From Zea mays (Eukaryota > Streptophyta > Magnoliopsida > Poales > Poaceae): a stretch of 64,000 bases of DNA. Positions 1 to 10,404 of the stretch are shown here, in pieces. Under the pieces are notes generated by a model. It had not been told where the DNA came from and made no database searches. It worked only from the letters and a program-made list of their open reading frames with translations. How positions within the stretch are numbered: position 1 is the stretch's first letter; the number at the start of each line of letters is the position of its first letter. The stretch covers positions 9,190,434 through 9,254,433 of the forward strand of contig NC_050099.1 of NCBI RefSeq assembly GCF_902167145.1. Direction: 5' to 3'. The translations under genes were made by a program, and so were the position numbers.

Positions 1-66
1 AGAAACAGGGAGAAGCTCGAAAGTCGTCCCTAAGGGGATGCAGAACATGACGAAGCTACAAAAAAG

Positions 67-360
67 TCATTCCCAAGGGAGCGCAGCGTAAGTTTTCTGC
101 TCAAAAGTCGTTCCTAAGGGAATGCAGAGCCAAATACCGCTGAAATATAAGGCGAAGCGCGAAAAGTCAACGCGAAAAATACCACCAAAATATAAGGCAA
201 AGCGCGAAAAGTCAACAAGAAAAATACCGCCGAAATATAAGGCGAAGAAGTTCAAAAGACGTTCCTAAGGGGATGCAGAACTTACACCAAAAAATAAGCG
301 GTGAAGCTGAAAAATAAGCGGCAAAGAGATTTCAGTCATTCCTAAGGGAATGAAGGTTAT
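67..360. repeat. Tandem subrepeats between pol and aORF of T1
   Basis: Degenerate units built around 'CCGCCGAAATATAAGGCGAAG', 'GCGAAAAGTCAACG' and 'GTTCCTAAGGGGATGCAGAA' recur several times. The same units occur in reverse complement in T2 at about 23160-23490. They lie between the convergent 3' ends of pol and the aORF, a non-coding region in both copies. Confidence 0.75.
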
Positions 361-843
361 GGATGTGGCTTCATATGTGTGTATTTGGGCATTCATTTGC
401 ACGATACATTACATCATACATTGCATTCATAAACATTCATTTAGACATACATAGGATCATCATCATCATATCATACAGATACAGACAGTTGCTTCGGCTC
501 TAAGGATACGGCTTCGGCGAAAGGAAAGGAAGCAGATTTATGCTTCGTTGTGTACGAAAAGAAGGGAAGGTGTTTTTCGCCTTCGGCTCAAACAATACAA
601 GTTTCGTCCACATCAAAGCAGTTCATACATGGACGGAAAGGTAAAAATATATTACAAGGTATGAACAAATTTACAGAATAGTACACGATTCTTAAATTAC
701 AATATTCTTTACAAGGATAATGCAAGAGTTTTTCTAGAGTTTTTTTTCACAGTAAGGTTTTTGGCTTCATCATCATTCGTTAAGCTTCGGATCATCTGCC
801 AAGCTTCGGCTCATTGCTCCTCGGCTTCGTCATCCTGTACATA
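361..843. other. Non-coding spacer downstream of the T1 antisense ORF
   Basis: This corresponds to T2 22640-23160 in reverse complement. It is A+T rich with scattered GCTTCGG/CGAAGC motifs. I see no supported coding sequence. It would hold the 3' untranslated region of the antisense transcript. Confidence 0.6.
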
Positions 844-3721
844 TCAAAGCGGAATAAGGAAAGTGAAAATTTCAAGAAGAAGGTAAAGCAGCAGGCACAA
901 GTTTATTACCGGCTTGAGGTGGCTTCGAGCTTCGTCACCAGCCAAGCTTGGCCTGCCCTTTGCCCACATTTGAGTAACGAATCTGTTTCTGATGCTTCGG
1001 GCCAGGCCGGGTATGTCATCCAAGTCTGCTGGTGACAGGCTAAAGTTTGGTCTATTTCCAATGTTTCCATGTGTACAGCCAGCCTTCATGAAAGCAACAG
1101 TTGTGCCTCGAGAAGCTAGCAAAGCACAAAAGTCACCATGTCTAGCTATAACTTCGTCGAGAGCATCAACTTCACCTTCAATATGATCAAATGTGCTCGG
1201 CTGGTTTTCAACCGAAGGTTTAAACTTTTTGGAACTGGCTCCAACTGAGTTGATGACCTGCTTTAGCCATTGAATGCTCTGGGTGCCGAAGCCTAAGCAT
1301 TATTCTTGAGGATCTTTGAGTGATTTCTGCAGATTTGAACTTTTTTGAACTTCAGCTTCGAGTTTTGTTTCGAAATCTTTCTTCTCTTGCTCAAAGCTTT
1401 TTGCCTTCATGGAAAGTTCACTGTTCAATCTGGCGATCTCGGCTTGAGCTTCTACTAGTGAACCTTTCATCCTTTGAAGCACGAAGTCTTTCTTGTCTAG
1501 GGCAGCTTCATGATCTTTAATCTTGTTCTCTAAGCCCTCAATTATAACTTCATTTTTCTTGTCCTTGAGGTCTTGTTGCATCCTCAAGGCTTTGCTTAGT
1601 AGTAGGCTCTGACAAAATAACCTTCATCAGAAAACATCATATCAAAACAAAAAAAAGTTAAGGGAAGAATTTTACCTTAAAGTTACAATAAAACAAGCTA
1701 CCGGCGATATGCTGCCATCGGTGTCTGCTGAGATCGGCTTCAAGCTTCGGGAAGCCAACGCTTTTCGATAAAGTGCTAATAACCTTCGCCCCAGTTCAGT
1801 CTCGAAGGCAACCTAAGCTCTCTTCGTCTATACCGCCGAAGAGCAGCGCCCCTGGCTGGTACCCGCAAGATATAGCATAGTCCCTCAGCTCTTCTTTTTC
1901 AGCCTTAGACAACTCTTGCCCAATTATGTTTTGAAAGTTGAAATTTCTTTCTTCCGAAGCATCTTCGGCAAGCTCCTTCTCTTTTTCAGGCACTCAGCCG
2001 GGGTTTCCTCAGCAGCTGCAGCAGTTTCTTCCTCAGCCATATTCAAAATCATTTCTTCAATGTCAGTAAGTGTGTTTTCCAAATTTGTGGCTTTGGCTGC
2101 TGCAGCTTCGGAAGTAGAAGCTTCGGCAGGAGCAGCTTCGGCTGCTGCTGTTTTCGGCGCTAAGGCCGACGGCGGCGTTTCTTCAATAACCTCAATGACA
2201 ACAATAATCCTTCGCTTTTTTGGTTCAGTGGGCTTCTCGGCAACCGAAGGCTCCTTCTTCTTCTATAAAAGCTTCATCAGTTCCGGTCCCAGCGGACTTA
2301 GCTTATTAGGTAGAGATTCGGTCATTACCTTTAAAATCTCTTCTGAGCAGAAGGTGTTGAGGGAATTTCTTCTTCTAAATCAGCTTTTGGCTTCGGAGCT
2401 GTAGCTTTTCTTTTCTTCGAAACGGCCACCTTTGGCTCAGGGCTGGATTTTTTCTTTTTTGCTAAATTTTCATCTTCTTTTATCATTCTGGTAGCTTGTC
2501 TTTGCATAACACTGACAGCTCTTTTTCGTTTTGGCCCTTCGGCACCTTTGTTTAACCGTTCATAGTCTGGGTATTCAAATTTCAGAGCGTCCATTACTCG
2601 GTTCAGCCTTCGTTTCGGTTGGGTGCCGAAGGCTGCCGTCATCAATTAATCTTCTTTCTTCGTATAATTGCCTAAGATTTCATTGCACATAACTTCAATC
2701 GTATCCAACCATTCTTGGCAGGGTTCTTTGAAGTGTTTCTTGAACTTAAAATGATAGGGCAGTCGGACAAGTTCATTCTTTTTCTTCTCTCCTTTAAGCT
2801 TCAGCATACTCCATTCCTTTAATGTCGGAAATACTCTATTGGCCAATAATTCCTAAACCAAATCCCTAGTACCGATATGCTCAGACACAACTCTAAATTC
2901 GCCCACAGCTTCCGGGCATGATGACCCCGGCATCATGCGGCACTGGGGCCTAGTTAACCCGAAGGTTAGCTCCAGTGGGCTCTGAACTAGCTTCTCCTTT
3001 TTTCATCAACCTTAACATAAAACCATTCAGTTTTCCAACCGGTTGGCCATTTGGTGCGGTAGCTAACCACCGATGTATTCATGTCTTTGCGGTAGGCAAA
3101 ATTATAGCAGCCGAAATTCTCGTGCAGACCATCTTCTCTAGCCTTCGTCTGATAGTGAAGTTCGTGCACCCGGCAGAAGGCTTTGGCAAGCGGCTCCACT
3201 CCTTGGCTTCGAAGAGCCCAGATAAAGAGGCTGAACCTAACGATAGCGTTAGGAGTCAGCTGATGAAGATAAATTTCGAAATTTTCCAAAACATCCGCAA
3301 TCATTCCATGCAGAGGAAACCTCAGTCCTTCTTTAAAGAAACTTCTGAAAACTACCACCTCATCATTTTCTGGCTTCCGAGTGATTTCTTCTCCGCCAAA
3401 ACGAATCAGCTTCTTCTTGGCTTCCCCGAAGTAGCCTAGCTTTGTCATCGTGGGCATATCGGCCTCGGAGATAGTAGACTTTCCAAATTCTAGGTGGCTG
3501 GGTTTAGATGGCATGACAGAATAATCTATCTCTTCTTCATCAGCCTCACCTTCTTTAATGACAGCCTGCTCGGTTTCGGCAGCAGGTGCACCTTCGTCAG
3601 AAGCACCCTCTGGCACAACTAGGCCTGATTGTCTCATTACTTCGGAGATTGGGACAGTCTGGGCAGCTTCGGCTTCTTCCCCATCGCGTGTGACTCTAGC
3701 AGTTGAGCGCACCCTGGCCAT
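844..3721 (-). pseudogene. T1 antisense ORF (aORF), 'putative gypsy type transposon' domain protein, broken
   Basis: It starts MARVRSTARV at 3721 and runs against the element's own sense strand. The N-terminal 245 codons (2987-3721) hold the domain found in antisense ORFs of Tat elements, including the block LTPNAIVRFSLFIWALRSQG. A missing base near 2995 ends this frame relative to T2. Further pieces follow at 2646-2846, 2331-2645 (Lys-rich, ending AQKRF), 1796-1993, 1300-1587 (coiled coil) and 844-1122 (C-terminal NRPNFSLSP block). An intron of 67 nt with GT-AG ends fits at 1675-1609. The function of aORF proteins is unknown. The reading is sure; the product name is a family label only. Confidence 0.82.
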
Positions 3722-3923
3722 TTGATGCTAAATTCCTTGCGGTTTTGACGAAGTTGATTACTTTTTGATTTTGCCGAAGCTCCCTCTTATGACGAAGCTA
3801 AAAAAATAAGACGATGCTCTAATTGATAATACGAAGAATAAGCTTCAGCTATGGTCAAATTTTTCAGTAGCACAACAGTACGATAGTAATGAATGCTGTG
3901 GTAACTTCACACCTACCCGTCTG

Positions 3924-3931
3924 TTTATATA
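3924..3931 (-). promoter_or_regulatory. TATA box of the T1 antisense ORF
   Basis: TATATAAA on the minus strand lies about 205 bp upstream of the aORF ATG (3721), inside the element between aORF and 3' LTR. T2 has TATATAAATAG and T3 has TATAAAAGG at equivalent sites, and the conservation supports function. Confidence 0.6.
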
Positions 3932-4199
3932 GTGCTGCAGGTGGGAAGGTGAATCGTCAAGCCACCTGCACCCGCCGAACAGTCGCTCGCATTCACTGAA
4001 CGGTGGACCGCAGGGCGCGAGAAGGAGAATCACTAGATCGTGTGTACCCGTCCTATGGTGGGACCACCTCACACTCAGAATATTTAAATCGTTTCTCGAC
4101 AACGAGCTAAGGGAAGGTGTTTTTCGGACCTTCGACATTTCGAAGCCTAAAAGAATTTTTCAAGGGTCGAGATCGTTACGAAAAACGATATGGCACCAT

Positions 4200-4210
4200 G
4201 AAGGGGCTAC
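4200..4210 (+). other. Polypurine tract of T1
   Basis: GAAGGGGCTAC directly abuts the LTR start TGTTGGGGG. The identical tract precedes the 3' LTR of T2 on its minus strand. It fixes T1 as plus-strand. Confidence 0.8.
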
Positions 4211-4795
4211 TGTTGGGGGTCTTCTTCGTCGTAGAAGGTCCTGTGAGAAGAAACACCTTCGGAAGGCCAGAACAGGATCAATGTCGAAGCTTCCAATCAG
4301 GGAGCTTCGTAGCGTATCTCTAGATGCACCGACTTAAAGATGAAATGACCAATCGACCCATGAAAACCGGTATTACGATTGTAATCATTTGTAGAGGACA
4401 TGAATGTAAATTCACACAGGCTGCGCCCTGTGCCTATAAATAGGTGAACAGTACCCCCGTACTCTTCACGCTTTCACATCTCACTTTTATCTTTGCCCTC
4501 TGCCGAGTTCAAGGTACAAATGTAATTTGATATTGCTTTCATGTACTCATGATTATTTAATAATAGATGTTTATATTATGTTTTCATATAATTGTTTATG
4601 TTGGTTCCTATGTTTCATAAGCTTCATCCTCTGTTTATACATGCCATATTTATGGAGGTATGTCCTTCATAACCTTCGTCTGAAGATCATTATGTCCTAA
4701 GGGAAATAATGCTTCAGAGGACGAAGGACATTAACATTTAACACTTTGTGTTGCCTTGTTCTTAATTCATAGCATTTGAGAACAAGTTCCCAACA
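4211..4795 (+). repeat. 3' LTR of T1
   Basis: It runs from TGTTGGGGG to CCCAACA (585 bp). It matches the T2 LTRs in reverse complement, including the shared 'GCATTTGAGAACAAGT' near the right end and the TATA-containing core. It is about 28 bp shorter than the T2 LTRs. Confidence 0.9.
4435..4443 (+). promoter_or_regulatory. LTR promoter TATA box, T1
   Basis: TATAAATAG follows CCCTGTGCC. The same box is at 28005-28013 (minus strand) in the T2 5' LTR. Confidence 0.6.
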
Positions 4796-4803
4796 GGTTG
4801 CAT

Positions 4804-4971
4804 TCTTTTTTTTATAGGGGGTACTACTGCGCCACTTTCAAGTGTTACGGGCCTGGGATGTCTCCAATGGTAACCTCAACCCTGACCTATGTGCAGGCAA
4901 TACCCTTTATCGGGATACACTACATCTCGGGGGAGTCGTGGATCCCGTCCCTACCACCCTCTTTAGAATAA
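4804..4971 (+). pseudogene. PME type 2, last exon only (block A)
   Basis: This encodes a degraded C-terminal end of a plant pectinesterase, with the CYGPG motif, PFIGIHYISGESWI and a stop at 4969-4971. The fuller copy at 14608-14773 shows the same exon preceded by the acceptor TTGCAG. Here the equivalent reads TTGCAT, so the splice acceptor is lost. T1 inserted only a few bases upstream, so the earlier exons lie beyond T1, outside the window. PMEs de-esterify cell-wall homogalacturonan; this fragment cannot. Confidence 0.75.
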
Positions 4972-6846
4972 GCTATTGCAAGAAGCTTTTAGAGTCATAT
5001 ATGCTACTAGGAGCACCCTTAAAGTCAAAACAAGAAAGTTGTTTTGTCAGACATGAATTCTGCAGTACTAATTAAATTATCCACATTTGTTGGTCATGAT
5101 TTTTAATTTGTATTACACCGTCCACATTATTTATCAACGGTTTCGTCTACATATATAAATTGTATATCATCTTTGACTTTTTCATGTGCATAGTTTTTTT
5201 ACCGTGCACGTAAATATAGTGTATGCCTCCCTCTCTTTGGTGCGCGCGTGCCGGAGGAGAGCCAGAGCAGAGGTCGGAGCATGCAGTGTTGATAGGTAGG
5301 CTGGCCGTAGGTGGCATAGGTGGCGACCGCCGCAATATCGATGGCCAGAGCGGTGCAGGCCAGCCCGCCCATCCGACGATCCAGTGCTCAACCGAGATGC
5401 AGCAGCAAGATATGGTTGGGTATAGCTAGAGCGCAGTTGGCCAACCAGAACAATGCTAGGTGAGAGAGGGAAGTGGTGGTGATAGGAATGTGGCAGGGAT
5501 TCTTTTCCATCTCGTGTCCTCTGGTTGACAGATATATATGTCTGCTGCTCTCGCTATATAGAGGGTCGGCCTGCCCTACTAGCTAGCTAGCAAGTTCAAG
5601 TTCTAGGCACGGATTGGATCGGATCGATCAACATTAATTTAATTACTTAATTATTAGTTCCCGACGAAATTAATATATGTTAAACAAAGACTTTAATTTT
5701 CATTGTATCCTTATATATATATATATATATATTATAGTCATTATCAGTTTTAATTTAATCCAGAAAACTAGTGTGATGTATGTGATGACATGTATATGTG
5801 CATGTGCGTACTACTACTCGCATAAGCAGTAAACAACAGTAAAACATGCACAATCACTAAGAACATAATGTACCCTGCGGAGGGACCGATGCTCAAGACA
5901 TTGTTGGCTCTATTCACACGAGACATCTCGTGTGTATGTTCGATTTAGTCGTATGCAGTCGATGCAGGCAAATGTACGCAGTGCAGTCCCTCGAACGGCG
6001 TCGACGGCGAAGAACCGGATCATCGTTGGTCGAGCGAACGGAGCGAGCAGTCGCGAGTACGCTCCCCAAAAACCTGATCGCCCGCACACCCGTGCAAGTG
6101 TATCTCTACGGACAACAATTTCGGAGGCCTACTCTCCCACTCTCTATGTGCTCGCAGATGGTGGGACGGGAATGGGCTGTGTTCAACGCGTCTAAGAGAA
6201 TGTTCGCATAACCGGAAGAGCGTCCACCTCCTCCGTATTTATACACGCACAGTGGGAGGTGAATAGACTATAACAGTCGCCATCAGAGTCAGAAACTGAC
6301 AGCCATTACAGCCAGCCAGAAACCGATGTACCATAAGAGACGTCTGTTACTAGCCATAAGACAGGAAACGACTGGTCATTACTCCAGGCAAAATGCGAAA
6401 TCGTTAGAAAGAAATATTCGGACAAAGGTCCGATTAACCACGAGCCACGGCCTGACTCGGCCGGCGGCGCCTGCGCACGATTGGGCAGTCCTCCATCTTT
6501 TTCTCAACTTCTCAATAGATACACCAATGGTCCACCTATCTAAGTTAATTGATTTGTCCTTTGAACTTCCGGTTTGGTACTAAAATATTAGTACACCATA
6601 GCATTAAACTGGACCTTTAACATTGACTATTGTTTAATATTAATTTGGGCCAAGCCCACATTAATCGAACAATCCCCAGCAAGTGCTAAGTCACACTAAA
6701 AATGCTCTTATCATCTGAAACGTTTGATATACAGGTGTTTTGATGGAGACTGTTAAGTTGAACATCCACCTAGAACCTAGACTACACTTAACCACAACTG
6801 CACCTAGAACGAATGAAGATATTTCAGTAGTAACCAACTGGGTGAA

Positions 6847-6848
<2 letters not shown>
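4972..6848. other. PME2-PME1 spacer, block A, left part
   Basis: This is collinear with 14774-16700 (block B), offset about 9.8 kb. It has a GC-rich patch at about 5220-5450, AT-rich sequence with (TA)n at 5711-5732, and a GC-rich patch at about 5880-6270. Short open frames on both strands resemble nothing I recognise and are not conserved in frame between the two copies. Relative to block B a segment of about 95 bp is missing near 5492, where block B has extra sequence at about 15300-15390. I see no supportable gene. Confidence 0.5.

Positions 6849-6912
<64 letters not shown>
6849..6912. repeat. (TA)n microsatellite
   Basis: It is an uninterrupted TA repeat of about 64 bp. The block B equivalent near 16715-16735 has only a few TA units, so the array expanded or contracted after the duplication. 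It may form a cruciform. Confidence 0.95.
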
Positions 6913-6914
<2 letters not shown>

Positions 6915-7074
6915 ATCGCTATTTGTCAGTCTACCCAACCCATAATTATTGAGCGGACTTCAGTAATAATTGAGAACTAATGAACATCGTTCAGTAATAG
7001 CCAATTAGGTGAAACTTTACTTAGGGTGATGAAAACCATTTTGGATTTTTTAATTATTTTTTACATTGAAGCAC

Positions 7075-7275
7075 CAAGGAAACTCACCATCCAAGCAATG
7101 TGCAAATGGATGCCTCTTCATCCACCTCTTTCGTAACCAAGCATCAAAATTTTAGCACAATTTTCCTTGTGTAGAACTCCATCAGACGGTCTAACTTTCC
7201 ACATTCATTCTCAACTAATTTTCCTAGCAGCCTCATCCTTCTTGAGCCTTTGTTAATACAACCTAAAGGCCGATA
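7075..7275 (-). pseudogene. Fragment resembling beta-catenin-like protein 1 (CTNNBL1), block A
   Basis: On the minus strand the translation contains a stretch like KGSRR-RLL-K-VENEC-K-DRLMEFY, which matches my recollection of the CTNNBL1 (spliceosome-associated armadillo protein) segment ending in DRLMELY. An in-frame TGA follows. Only one exon-sized piece is present. It lies just beyond an MPP-alpha fragment in the same orientation, although the two genes are unrelated in function. The assignment rests on memory of the family and needs a protein search. The copy at 16890-17075 lacks the internal stop. Confidence 0.5.
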
Positions 7276-7329
7276 TAAAATAACCAAACATGACAAAATA
7301 CATAAAACAAATAAATCACAAGAATAAAT

Positions 7330-8060
7330 TTCTCCATGACATATGCATTCAATCTGCTAGCTGAACATTCTATCGTGATTAGTGGGTTTGCTAAAGCACC
7401 AGAATAGGCAGTAGAACGAAGAGCCTCTAAATGGAAAGTTTTAGGGTCACTTGATGATTTCGCAAGCTCTGCCTTTAGCCTTAAAATCTAAAAAGTAAAC
7501 ATGACACTATGTCAGCAAAGAACATGATCTTTTAATCTAAAACGACATGTAGAAGGGGATGACATCAAGATCAAATACCTATTCATTGAGCTCCCAATTA
7601 AGAGAGCAGGGTTGCGTACACAATCAATAAGCACCTCAACCTGGAATTCCAGGCATATAAGTCTTTAGGGCTCCACAAGTGTAGCTCATCATCTCACGAC
7701 AAGTAGATACTTTGGAACAACCACCTATTGCCTCAATTTCACGCACACCACACAATTCGCTCTTGTTGGTAGTGAATGCAAAGTCCATTGTGTCTTCAAT
7801 AGCTGACTGGCACCTGCTCAGAACCATAATCAACATAAACTCCAACAGAATCAGATGGCCCCTGAATAGAAAATATGAACACCCTATTATCATCAGCTAC
7901 TGCTGAGGGATTGGATGGAATGTGTAACCATATAAAAATAAAGATAACATACTACAGATGTCTCAGAGGCTATTTTAGAACATACAATGTTGAGTTGCTG
8001 CTCTTCACTAATATCTGTTGTATTAACACTGAGGAGGGTGCAACAAATGGTCATAAAAGT
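7330..8060 (-). pseudogene. Mitochondrial processing peptidase alpha-subunit gene fragment (block A)
   Basis: Three exon-like pieces on the minus strand match MPP-alpha in order. The first (about 8060-7957) ends in KIASETS. The second (about 7866-7612) holds SVGVYVDYGS, then TTNKSE, REIEAIGG, MSYTCGALKTY and VEVLIDCVRNPALL. The third (about 7486-7330) holds LKAELAKSSSDP, LEALRS and YSGALANP. Intron-like sequence with GT/AG-type borders separates them, so this is captured genomic DNA rather than a retrocopy. Frameshifts break it, for example between YGS and the TTNKSE part. MPP-alpha is the substrate-recognition subunit that removes mitochondrial presequences; N- and C-terminal parts are missing here. 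The second copy is at 17155-17875. Confidence 0.72.
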
Positions 8061-8995
8061 AATATCAAACTATGAATTGGAGTTACCATTATGAAAGACA
8101 TTTGTTAGGAACTACCACACGACAATGTATGCACATGTCTCTTTAAAACAGAAAGAATTGAAGTGTAACAAATAACGTATAGACAATTTATTTGGTAAAA
8201 AAAGGCTAGCAAGAAGAGTAGGATGGATCACGACAGGCACCCAAGTTGTTTCATCTCTCTGTGAAGAATCTTAGATTTATTGCACCCCTTGCAGCAGTTT
8301 TAAAACTTATTTAACCATATGATAAAAGTAGAAATATCTACGATTGGATGAACAACATCCAAGAATATATAAAGTAATAAAAATTTGCATTTTGAATTTT
8401 AAAAGTTTGAATGTAATTTTTGAGAGCAGAGATGGTTTCAAATAAAAAAGTTGTCAACTAAAAAGTTTCATAACTTTTCGAGATCCACAACTTTTATGTT
8501 GGTGGTTTTATCATCCAAGATCGTTCGGAAAACTCAAAAAATTAAGGATATAAATGATTTCTAGTGGCGGTTTTTTAACCGCCACTAGAAATTATGGCGA
8601 TTTTGTTAAGAAACCACCACTAAAAAATAGCACTGACAGTTGATAACGGAATCTATCTTTAACTAAAATACACCCCACTATGCAGGCTTGGTGTAAAGCA
8701 ATCACCGTGCATCGTCGTCCTCAACACAATCGGAAAAACTATATATATATATATATATATAGAATCCATAAATAAGAGAGGAAAGAACCCGTGCAGAAAT
8801 CTTTTTAGTTTACTGAATCTTTCTGGAAAACTTTTTCTTTATTAAATCGTTTCGGGGGAACATTTTCCTTTACTAACTACTAGGAGGCTGACATGAAGGG
8901 CCCTTCTTCCCTGATCCATTATTCTTGCCCCGCGTCGGCTTCTCGTCGTGGGCACATGCAGGCTTCTGGCTCGATCGGGCAGGGAGGGCTGGGCC
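8061..8995. other. PME1 copy 1 upstream region
   Basis: This is AT-rich sequence without a supportable gene, collinear with 17880-18735 and then 28259-28315 in block B. It contains the inverted repeat at 8558-8591, a short (TA)n at about 8741-8760 and a conserved proximal stretch from about 8640 that also precedes copies 2, 3 and 4. Confidence 0.6.
8558..8591. repeat. Perfect 15-bp inverted repeat, CACTA-like remnant
   Basis: TTTCTAGTGGCGGTT and its exact complement AACCGCCACTAGAAA flank a 4-nt T loop. Related 'CCACTA' pieces follow at about 8620. Such CACTAGAAA/GGCGG motifs are typical of terminal or subterminal repeats of CACTA transposons. No transposase is present. Block B has a degenerate version at 18361-18399. 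Confidence 0.55.
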
Positions 8996-9004
8996 TATAT
9001 ATAT
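8996..9004 (+). promoter_or_regulatory. TATA box, PME1 copy 1
   Basis: TATATATAT after GGGCC, 108 bp upstream of the ATG at 9112. The box and its surroundings are conserved before copies 2, 3 and 4. Confidence 0.6.
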
Positions 9005-9111
9005 GGGATGTTGCAGGTGTTAGCCAGCGAAGACGCGCACAAAGGTAAGTGTGTAAGGTTAGGAGCCAGTGTACCATCACATCAGATCAGATCGATCACA
9101 GCTTATAGGGG

Positions 9112-10404
9112 ATGCTAGGTGTCGTGAGGAGGTGCGGCCTAGGCCTGGCCATGGCGGTGGCCCTGCTGCTCGCCACGCTGGTTGTCGTTGCAAGCGGCAG
9201 CGCGGAGACGAGGCAAAGAGCTGCCTGCTGGCAGTGGTAATGACGACGACCACGCATCCGTTCTCAGCCGCCTATCCAACGTCATTGATCCATCGGGGAG
9301 CTGGCCTCCGCGTGCGGATGCTGTCGCGGTGAAGCGGTTCGGCAGCGTCGCTGCTCCGCCACCTTGCTACACCAGCATCCAGGCAGCCCTAAATGCCGCA
9401 CCAGCACCACTAGAAGCTGAGGAGGTGGAGGACAAGTACGTCGTGCATGTGCTTGCTAGCGTCTATGACAAGACCGTCAACATAACAAGAAGGAACGTAA
9501 TGCTGATCGGCGATGGGGTCGGTGCCACCGTCATCACAGGGAACAAGAGCAATGCAACTGGCGTCCCCATGAACATGACGGTGACAGTGAGTGAGTAACT
9601 CTGACGATCGATATTTCACTGTAGTTGAGCTGTCATGCATGCATATTGTAAATCAGAACAGAACTATTAATTTGTTGCTGTTGTAGATGCCTTGGGTCAC
9701 GGCTTCATAGCACAGAACCTAACAATCAGAAACATGACAGGGCCGGAAGGCGGTAGGCCGTGGCGCTACGGTCAAATTCGAACAAGTCGGTTGTCTACCG
9801 GTGCAGCATTGAAGGTCATGAGGACACCTTGTACGTGGAGAACGGGATCCAATTCTACCTGCAGACCTCGATCTGGGGCACCGTGGACTTTGTATTTGGC
9901 AATGCCCAGGCCATGTTCTAGAGCTGCCCGCTCCTGGTGCGCCGCCCACCAAAAGGCAAGCATAATGTGCTGACGGCCCAGGGCTGGAAAAACGCAAGCC
10001 GCGAGTCCGACTTCTCATTCCACATGTGCACCATGGAAGCGGTGTCGGGCATGGACCTCGACGACGTGGAGACCTACCTCGGCCGCCCGTACAGGAACTT
10101 CTCCCACGTTGCCTTCATCAAGTCGTATCTCAGTCACGTGGTCAGCCCCAGCGGCTAGGTCGCGTGGAACAAGAACAAGGTCGTCGAGGATACCACCCAG
10201 ACCATCTTATACCTGGAATACGGCAACGATGGCGCCGGTGCCGACACAGCCGACCGCGTCAAGTGGCCAGGCTTCTGCGTCCTCAATGCCGACGCCGAGG
10301 CGGCCGCGTACATGGTGGACATGTTCATAAACGCGAGCAAGTGGGTCCCTGAGCCTACCCAGTACGACCACACCCTCGGCGCGGCGCCGCTGCCGCGCGC
10401 CTAA
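9112..10404 (+). pseudogene. PME type 1, copy 1 (pectin methylesterase pseudogene)
   Basis: The two-exon structure is exon 1 9112-9590, intron 9591-9686 (GTGAGT...TGTAG) and exon 2 9687-10404, stop TAA. The N-terminus is a hydrophobic signal peptide (GLAMAVALLLATLVVVAS). PME landmarks are CYTSIQAALNAAP, GATVITGNKSN, GHGFIAQNLTIRN, an EDTLY-like site, GTVDFVFGNAQ and YLGRPYRNFSHVAFIKSYLS. The length is about 400 codons with no pro-region. Lesions are an extra base near 9215, a missing base near 9752, TAG at about 9919 (CAG expected) and TAG at 10156-10158 (TGG expected). It keeps CAG at the first exon-2 site where copies 2-4 have TAG. It would have acted in the cell wall; it is not functional now. 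Confidence 0.88.

Larger units (their letters stand above)
1..4795 (+). mobile_element. T1: 3' part of a Ty3/gypsy Tat-lineage LTR retrotransposon
   Basis: The right end is the LTR at 4211-4795, preceded by a polypurine tract, so the element reads on the plus strand and its pol and 5' LTR lie left of the window. The visible interior holds only the antisense ORF and tandem subrepeats. It is the same family as T2 (18736-28253): the aORF, the subrepeats and the LTR inner edge all match T2 in reverse complement. GGTTG (4796-4800) follows the LTR and is the likely target duplication; its partner is outside the window. The target was the region just before the last exon of a PME2 copy, as shown by the uninterrupted version at 14599-14608. 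Confidence 0.9.

Noticed and set aside
844..3721. aORF as a DNA transposase
   Set aside because: The Pfam-style label mentions transposons, but the position inside Tat LTR elements and the absence of a DDE or other catalytic motif give no support for transposase activity.
5147..5430. Possible small secreted-protein gene on the minus strand
   Set aside because: The frames are not conserved between block A and block B (15002-15256), there is no start context, and no family is recognised.
5880..6690. Possible solo LTR (TGTACCC...CAACA) in the spacer
   Set aside because: No matching target duplication or second LTR. Termini are ambiguous, so it is left as unassigned spacer.
6740..6952. Open frame with a long Ile-Tyr repeat
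   Set aside because: It is a translation of the (TA)n microsatellite and is absent from block B.
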